Of a DNA stretch of 64,000 bases, positions 58,501 through 64,000 are shown piece after piece. Within the stretch, counting starts at the first letter, position 1. Each line of letters opens with the position of its first letter. The stretch spans positions 58,586,464 to 58,650,463 of the forward strand of contig NC_057917.1 of NCBI RefSeq assembly GCF_018873765.1. Direction: 5' to 3'. The position numbers and the translations under genes were made by a program. The notes below the pieces were generated by a model that saw only the letters and a list, made by a program, of their open reading frames with translations, did no database searches and had not been told where the DNA came from. The stretch is from Telopea speciosissima (Eukaryota; Streptophyta; Magnoliopsida; Proteales; Proteaceae).

Positions 58501-61500
58501 CATACAATGGGACAAATCAGGTTGTTAATGTTAATAGTCAGGTTCTGGAACATGAGGAAATCAGATTTTGGCTTTTATCTGAAGTGCACTGATGCCGTTG
58601 CCTTAGCTTGGATAGACCAAATGACCCACTTTGGAGGCCCAAACCAAAGACTGGTTCTAAACCGGTTTTCTGATCTGGCAAAGGCTGGTAGTTTATTTAG
58701 GATGCAATATTTATTTTAGTTTATTTTTATTCGAAATGGGTAGATTACGTAGGAGCTTCTTAGGTAGTTTCCTTTCTTGAGCTATGGTTTATTTTAGTAG
58801 TTTCTCATTGTAATCGTAGTAGAACTCAGACATAAAGATTTGAAGTTTAGAAGAATTAAATGTTGAAAGTTGAAGCTTGTGCGTGTGTCTTTTCTCCTCT
58901 CTTTTCACCTGCAACTCTGATTCTCCTAGTTACCCTCTTCTCCTAACCGGCCCAACACCAAGTTGGTATTAAAGCCGAAGGATCCATCATCCTTCCCCAT
59001 CAATCTCTTTCACTCCCTCCCTGTTAATCTCTCTCAACCCATTCTTCTTCTTCTTCTTCTCTATCCCTCTCTTCCGTTACTGTTCTTCGACCAGCAACAG
59101 TGAAAAAAAAATAATATATACATCCTTCGACTCCAACGACCACCCCTCCCCATTCCACTCTCTTTGCAAAACCCAACCCATCTTCCTTTTCCCTTTCCTT
59201 TCTTCCATGCTGTTATTAGCGAACCTAAAAAAAAAAATTGCCTCTGTTTAAACCCGAGCAGCCGAATCAACATTCCACCCCTGCGATTTCCATCGACAAA
59301 GCCCAAACCTCAACTCAAACCCAATCCCATCCCATTTGATTCCCTTACCAATTCCCCCAACCCACCATCACCCACCTTCTTGGTTCTGCCAGAACCTTAA
59401 AAAAATAAGGAAAAAAAAAGCAGAAGAGAGGCGAGAACAGAAGAGAAGGCAAGAGACAGAGATCAACAAAAAAAAAAGAACCCTTACCTGTTTCGAAGCT
59501 CTCGCCACCTCTTCCTTCGAAGTCGCAGCTCCATCACCCCGAGCTCTCCACTGACGAAGCTCTTAGACCCCTTTGAAGTTGCCGCAGCCTCCTTTGTCAC
59601 AAGTTGCGACCCATAGCACCTTCGAGATTGCGAGTTCCCCTCCTTCTATGCTGTCCACATCTCTGCCATTTTTGCACTCTTCCTCTGGGTCGAGTGACAG
59701 AGTCCAAACTCCAACGGTAACCCCCAGTCCCCACCCCACGATCTTTCTTTTGTCCCTTTTCTTTCCTAAAATGCCCCTCAGTTTTATATTAATTCTGTTT
59801 TATCTTTTTTTTTTTCACCCACTTCTTAGTTTGCCCTTTACCTTATACGTGCTTCTCCATCGCCTTGTGTTACTTGCACTTCCCATAATTACAGTTCTGC
59901 CATTAATGTCATAAACTTCTTATTATTCACTGTTTTGCCATTATTCTTTTAAAATGTTTTGTTACTTACCTTCACCATGGTCGCCAATAGCGAGATTATC
60001 CAACAACTTAACTCATATAAAGGTGTGGCATCCTCACTGGACGTGTCAATACTCTCGTTATTGCTGTCAATTCCATCCAGTCAATGATGAAATCTTGCAT
60101 GCTTCGATTGACCGACTGGTGGCTTCTGAGAAAGGAAAGAGTCCCATACTTTATGGAGATTCTTCCAACTCCACCCCACTACTACATTACACACTAGCAC
60201 CATTATATGGGGTTGAGTGATATGAAGGAGTGGACGAGGCAGCAAGGGTGGGAGTCATTGATTTTTATGGGGACCATAACTTGGAGCAATATCTTGACTG
60301 GGTTCATAGTTTGGACATTTTCTTCATATGGTTCAACGTGACAGAGGCTAGGAAATTGATATTTGCAAAGGATAATTGAAAGGCACGACTCGGGTCTGGT
60401 GGATCAAACACCAGCAATAAAATCAGACTCGAGGTCTTGGGTAAGTTACTACATGGGCTGAGATGCAAAATGCAATGGACCGAAGATTCCAATTGACTGA
60501 TTACAAGTAGCGTGAACACTTCAAATTTGTGCAGTTGAGACAGGATAGTTTGTCAGTTGAGGAGTACGTGGCCAAGTTCTATTACTTAGCCACTTGATCT
60601 GAGTTTGAGTGGAACGAGGAAATCTTAGTGGCTCAGTTCCGCAATGGCTTGCATCCACAGATTAGTGTCGTACTTGCCGTTAGTAGACTACCTACTATGG
60701 AGGAAGCAGTTCAGGTGGCATATCCGGTTGCGTAAAATTTGAGAAAACCTTACAATCAAAGAAATTTTATTGACACCTATTCTAGAGGTGATATAGCTTT
60801 CACCCACAACAATCCTCTTTTCAGCAGAAGTCAGTTTTGACTAGCAAACCACAGGCTAGTGGTTCCTTTATGGCACTTACATTACTGGTTCGTCCCTACC
60901 TCAGGGAGGTTCAGACAGACCTTATTCTCCACCTCGACGTGGATATGACAGAAATTCAGTGATGCCGAAAGCAGTTATTCAGTGTTTCACGTGCAAGGTG
61001 TATGGACATATGATTGCTCGGTGCCCTAACTTGTTGGTAAACCACTTTGATAAGGACAATTTCATACCATTTGAACTGAAGGAGCAACAGACAACATGGA
61101 CAATCAATTTGGTGGCTGAGCATGAGTGTGAGCCTAGCGAGGTTGATGATGATGATGATGATAGTGGTGGCGAGCGACAATATTGTTATGTTATTTGCCC
61201 ACTCTTGGCTATGCAGAAAGTTCCCAATGAGGAAGATAAAGATTGGCGTCAGACCAGGGTGCGATGTAATGACAACCTATGTGATATGGTGATTGACTCA
61301 GGCAGTTGTACCAACGTTGTCGCTGAAGATGCTGTTCGCAAGTTGGGTTTAAAGATGGGACCTCATCTGAATCCCTCAAGGTTGTGTGGGTGAACAACAC
61401 AAACCTCAAGGTTAATGAACGGTGTTTGCTCACATATTCCATTGGTGACTGATTGATCAGGTGCAGTGTGATGTCCTCCCTTTGAAATTCTGCCACATTC

Positions 61501-63766
61501 TTTTGGGATGCCCATGGTTGTATGACAAGAAAGCCACAGACTCTGATTATGAGAATACTCCTTTTAGCATGGTGGACTTGAGATGAAATTCCTCCCAGTG
61601 AAGGATCTTCCATCTATCAAACTCAAGAAGACAGCATGTACATTTCTCGTACGACAAGTTAACTCGGACGAGATTCTTGGACCCTATTCTAACTCGTCGG
61701 AGTCGAGTTCTTTTCAGAGGAGGAAGCTGATGCAGTTGCCTTGGCCTAGCTGGACCAACATGACCCACTTTGGAGGCCCAAACCAAAGACTGGTCCTAAA
61801 CCGGTTTTTGGGTCTGGCAATGGCTGGTAGTTTATTTAGGATGCAATATTTATTTTTGTTTGAAATTTGAAATGGGTAGTTCTGTAGGAGCTTCTTAGGT
61901 AGTTTCCTTTCCTTAGCTATGGTTTATTTTGGTAGTTTCCTCTGTGGGTTGTTTCTATTTAAGTTAGGTTTCTATTCCTATACAAAATTATTTTCTATTT
62001 ATTCATTGTAATCGTAGTAGAACTCAGACATGACGGTTTGAAGTTTAGAAGACTTAAATGTTGAAAGTTGAAGCTTGTGCATGTGTCTCTTCTCCTCTCT
62101 CTTTTCCACTGCAACTCTGATTCTCCCAATTCCCCTCAGTTGTCAAGGCGTCGCTTAGGTGTCCAGGAGAATTTCTAGGTGCCTAGGCGGCTGTTGCCTT
62201 ATTGTAGGGCGTCTTGCATTGGTTTAATTGTATCATTTAAGTAAATGTTTACTTGAGATATTATTCATAAATAAGCAAATACCCCCTATTTGAATCCAAT
62301 AAAAATAGTTAAAAAAATCAAATTCCAAAAAGATAAAAAGTCAACCCCCCAGTTCAAGAACAAAAACGGATTTTTGACGACAGGTGAAATTTTCGACTTT
62401 CTAATGCTGGGGTTTTTCTCAAATCTAAAAATTCTATAAACCTTAATATGGATTGCTAAAAACCCAAAGTGCGGTAAAATATTTATTTGTTACGATATCT
62501 AAAAAATTATTTTCATTTAGAGCGATTTTGACAGCAGTCGCGGACTTCAAATAAGGTTTGACCGGAACATAACTCTTTCAATACAAATCAGATTTAAGCA
62601 ATCTTGGATTTGTTGGAAAGCTGGTTTTGTGCTCTACCTAATTCAAAAAGTCTCATGTAAAAATAAAATCATTTGATCAATCAAAGTTCCTAGAGAACAA
62701 GAACATTTCTCTAAATCGAGAGCAGGTTAATTACTTATTGATAACATCATATTTTACAAGAATAGTATAAACCAAATGTGAGACTATGTATACTTGAAAA
62801 TGACCAATGAACATATAAACCAAATGTGTGTTTTGATTGTTTCACACATATAATTAATATATTAAAAAAATAATATTGGAACGCGATTTAGGCCGCCTAA
62901 GCACTACTTAGGCGCCGCCTAAGCTCTTGGGGAGGGCCTCAAACGCCTTGGATCACCTAGCGACTTGACAACTATGCCATGCACCTTTGCCTCGTGCACT
63001 GGATGTGCCCCTTTTTTTTTTTGTGAACATATGATTTTGATCATAGACACTTATCTTTGATTGTGAATTCTATCTTGTTTTTCCAGGAGTAGCCTTTTCA
63101 TCTGCTGTTTATCAAGTTTTCCTTATATTGCGGTCATCTTTCGTTTTGGGGTGGGGACTGGGAGGGATCCTTGTTCATAAAACAGGCTACTGCATTTGTA
63201 TTTCCTCCTCTAACATTTGTATGAGATTTTTTTGAACTTTTCAGCAAGTTGAGACTTGCCTATCAAGGGTAGAGCAATCACCATCAAATTCAATGCAAGA
63301 TGCAATTTGCTCCTCAATGAAGGCACTGGTTGCTGATGATCTTCTTAGGCATTCAGATATGGATGTTAAAGTTGCAGTTGCATCTTGCATCAGTGAAATC
63401 ACTAGAATAACAGCACCAGAAGCTCCTTACGAAGATGAACAAATGAAGGTATTTTCAATATCTTAATGAATCTGAGATTCTGGTTGAGATTTTTTTTTTT
63501 TTCAGCTTTCTGTTGTAACAATGATGTAATGTTCTTATGACTGCTTCTACGAACTTAATCTGTTTCCTATTTGTTTCTATGCAGGAAATATTTCAGTTGA
63601 TTGTTGGTGCATTTGAGAAATTGTTTGATACTGATAGTCATTTATATTCTAAGAGAGTTTCAATTCTTGAAACTGTGGCAAAGGTTCGATCATGTGTTGT
63701 GATGTTGGACCTTGAATGTGATGCTCTGATTCTTGAGATGTTCCAGCATTTCTTGAAAGCTATAAG
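55518..63766 (+). CDS. PDS5: Sister chromatid cohesion protein PDS5 homolog (first three exons; runs off the window)
   Basis: Exons 55518-55622, 63245-63448 and 63585-63766 have GT-AG borders and join in frame (35, 68 and 60 complete codons). The start gives MASSEKDLEEQLKEAGERLL, then NSPPSDVDELLPLLE, QVETCLSRVEQSPSNSMQ, MKALVADDLLRHSDMDVKVA, ITRITAPEAPYEDEQMK, EIFQLIVGAFEKLFDTDSHL and VLDLECDALILEMFQHFLKA-like blocks. This is the N-terminal HEAT-repeat start of plant PDS5, closest in memory to the PDS5C group. PDS5 is a nuclear protein that binds the cohesin kleisin and regulates cohesin loading, release and DNA repair. The last exon ends phase 2 at a GTAAG donor, so the gene continues to the right. 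Intron 1 is 7.6 kb and filled with transposable elements; intron 2 is only 136 bp. The paralogue assignment is less certain than the family. Confidence 0.93.
56125..57410. other. Repeat-rich part of PDS5 intron 1
   Basis: CGGATCGGTACCAATCGGGA-like and GGAATCAATGGGAATTGG-like motifs recur at both ends of this stretch, as in the hAT-like repeats elsewhere in the window. Between them, 56890-57250 is higher in GC with a 73-codon open frame (KKKNKEEEDIKELDSN), possibly captured sequence; not identified. Confidence 0.35.
57895..58009. mobile_element. hAT-type MITE with perfect 8-bp TSD in PDS5 intron 1
   Basis: The 115-bp element starts CATAGTTGTCATGGCGTC and ends GACGCCTTATCAACTATG. GTCTGAAT is duplicated exactly (57887-57894 and 58010-58017). 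Confidence 0.82.
58589..62137 (+). mobile_element. Ty3/gypsy-like LTR retrotransposon relic in PDS5 intron 1
   Basis: LTRs at about 58589-58960 and 61728-62137 both start TGATGC and share GACCCACTTTGGAGGCCC and GTAGAACTCAGACAT blocks. A Met-tRNA-like primer site TTGGTATTAAAGCC lies at 58963 and a purine tract GAGGAGGAAGC precedes the right LTR. The interior has a retrotransposon Gag region (about 60.25-60.75 kb), a CCHC zinc knuckle near 61.0 kb and an aspartic protease region near 61.25-61.4 kb. Reverse transcriptase and integrase are absent, so it is incomplete. It is broken in several places, and the LTRs look clearly more diverged than those of the Copia relic, so it is older. Confidence 0.75.
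62138..62976. mobile_element. Large non-autonomous hAT-like element in PDS5 intron 1
   Basis: The ends are AGTTGTCAAGGCGTCGC and, inverted, CATAGTTGTCAAGTCGC, with further matching CCTAGGCG subterminal repeats. The interior 62225-62635 is the inverted counterpart of 31920-32410. It abuts the right LTR of the Gypsy relic. No flanking duplication was seen. Confidence 0.6.
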
Positions 63767-64000
63767 GTAAGAGCTCCAACACTGGTGAGCTCGTCTCTTA
63801 TTGCCTTGTTCATTTTTAGTTTAAAATTTTGGTCAATGAGAATGTAGTATGGATAAATTCCAGTGAAAATTTCAGGTGATGTAGAACAGGTTGGAATTGT
63901 TGGCTTAACTTTAACTTGTTGGTGACTGAAAATTGAAAGGCTAAGAAAGAAGAAAAAAACTGATTTGTTGTTGCATCTTTTTCCCCCTCCCCCTCTCTAT
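63767..64000 (+). other. PDS5 intron 3, start only
   Basis: The intron begins GTAAGAGC and extends beyond the window. No exon is seen in the last 230 bp. Confidence 0.6.

Noticed and set aside
59164-59914. Proline-rich open frames as host exons of PDS5
   Set aside because: They lie in the leader of the Gypsy relic between primer site and Gag and lack PDS5 similarity; exon 1 joins exon 2 in phase without them.
1-64000. CRISPR arrays, bacterial operons, viral or toxin systems
   Set aside because: No spaced direct-repeat array and no prokaryotic gene organisation; all strong coding signals are spliced plant genes or transposons.
1-64000. tRNA or rRNA genes
   Set aside because: Box A/B-like motifs occur only in SINE contexts with diverged tRNA heads; no intact cloverleaf was recognised.

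Overview
This is a plant nuclear genome window. The evidence is GT-AG spliced genes with plant-type proteins, plant SINEs, Ty1/copia and Ty3/gypsy relics primed by initiator-Met tRNA, and PIF/Harbinger, Mutator-like and hAT-like MITEs. Protein similarity recalled from memory fits a dicot or early-diverging eudicot, probably woody; the species cannot be named from the sequence. Gene density is low (four host loci in 64 kb) and introns are swollen by transposons.

Layout. 1-2.7 kb: intergenic with two foldback MITEs. 2.75-5.56 kb (+): class 3 lipase of the calmodulin-binding heat-shock protein type, frame-broken at the catalytic elbow and without its last exons. 5.6-10.5 kb: a solo LTR, SINEs and a Mutator-type MITE. 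10.48-15.59 kb: a non-autonomous LTR element whose right LTR is split by a 1.67 kb PIF/Harbinger-like transposon carrying a captured carboxylesterase (CXE/GID1-like) fragment. 16.79-17.41 kb (-): first three exons of an SDF2-like MIR-domain ER protein. 18-26.6 kb: intergenic with SINEs and hAT-like elements. 26.64-31.01 kb: a long-TIR Mutator-like element whose left TIR holds a Copia relic. 31.6-32.6 kb: a palindromic repeat. 33.9-42.1 kb (+): a complete nine-exon gene for non-phosphorylating NADP-dependent glyceraldehyde-3-phosphate dehydrogenase (GAPN, ALDH11A3 type), with MITEs in introns 3 and 4 and a TRIM-like fragment in intron 7. 42-55.4 kb: gene-free, with LTR remnants and degenerate tandem repeats. 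55.5 kb to the right edge (+): the first three exons of a PDS5 cohesin-associated gene; its 7.6 kb first intron holds a Gypsy relic and hAT-like elements.

The host genes are unrelated housekeeping loci and do not form a pathway. GAPN acts in cytosolic glycolysis and NADPH supply, SDF2 in ER protein folding, PDS5 in cohesin regulation, and the lipase in lipid hydrolysis. No RNA gene, CRISPR array or operon-like system was found. The most unusual material is transposon biology: the gene-capturing PIF element with its own empty site preserved in the sister LTR, the Copia insertion inside a MULE TIR, a set of foldback elements sharing a central motif but not their arms, and several tiny A-tailed insertions flanked by target-site duplications.
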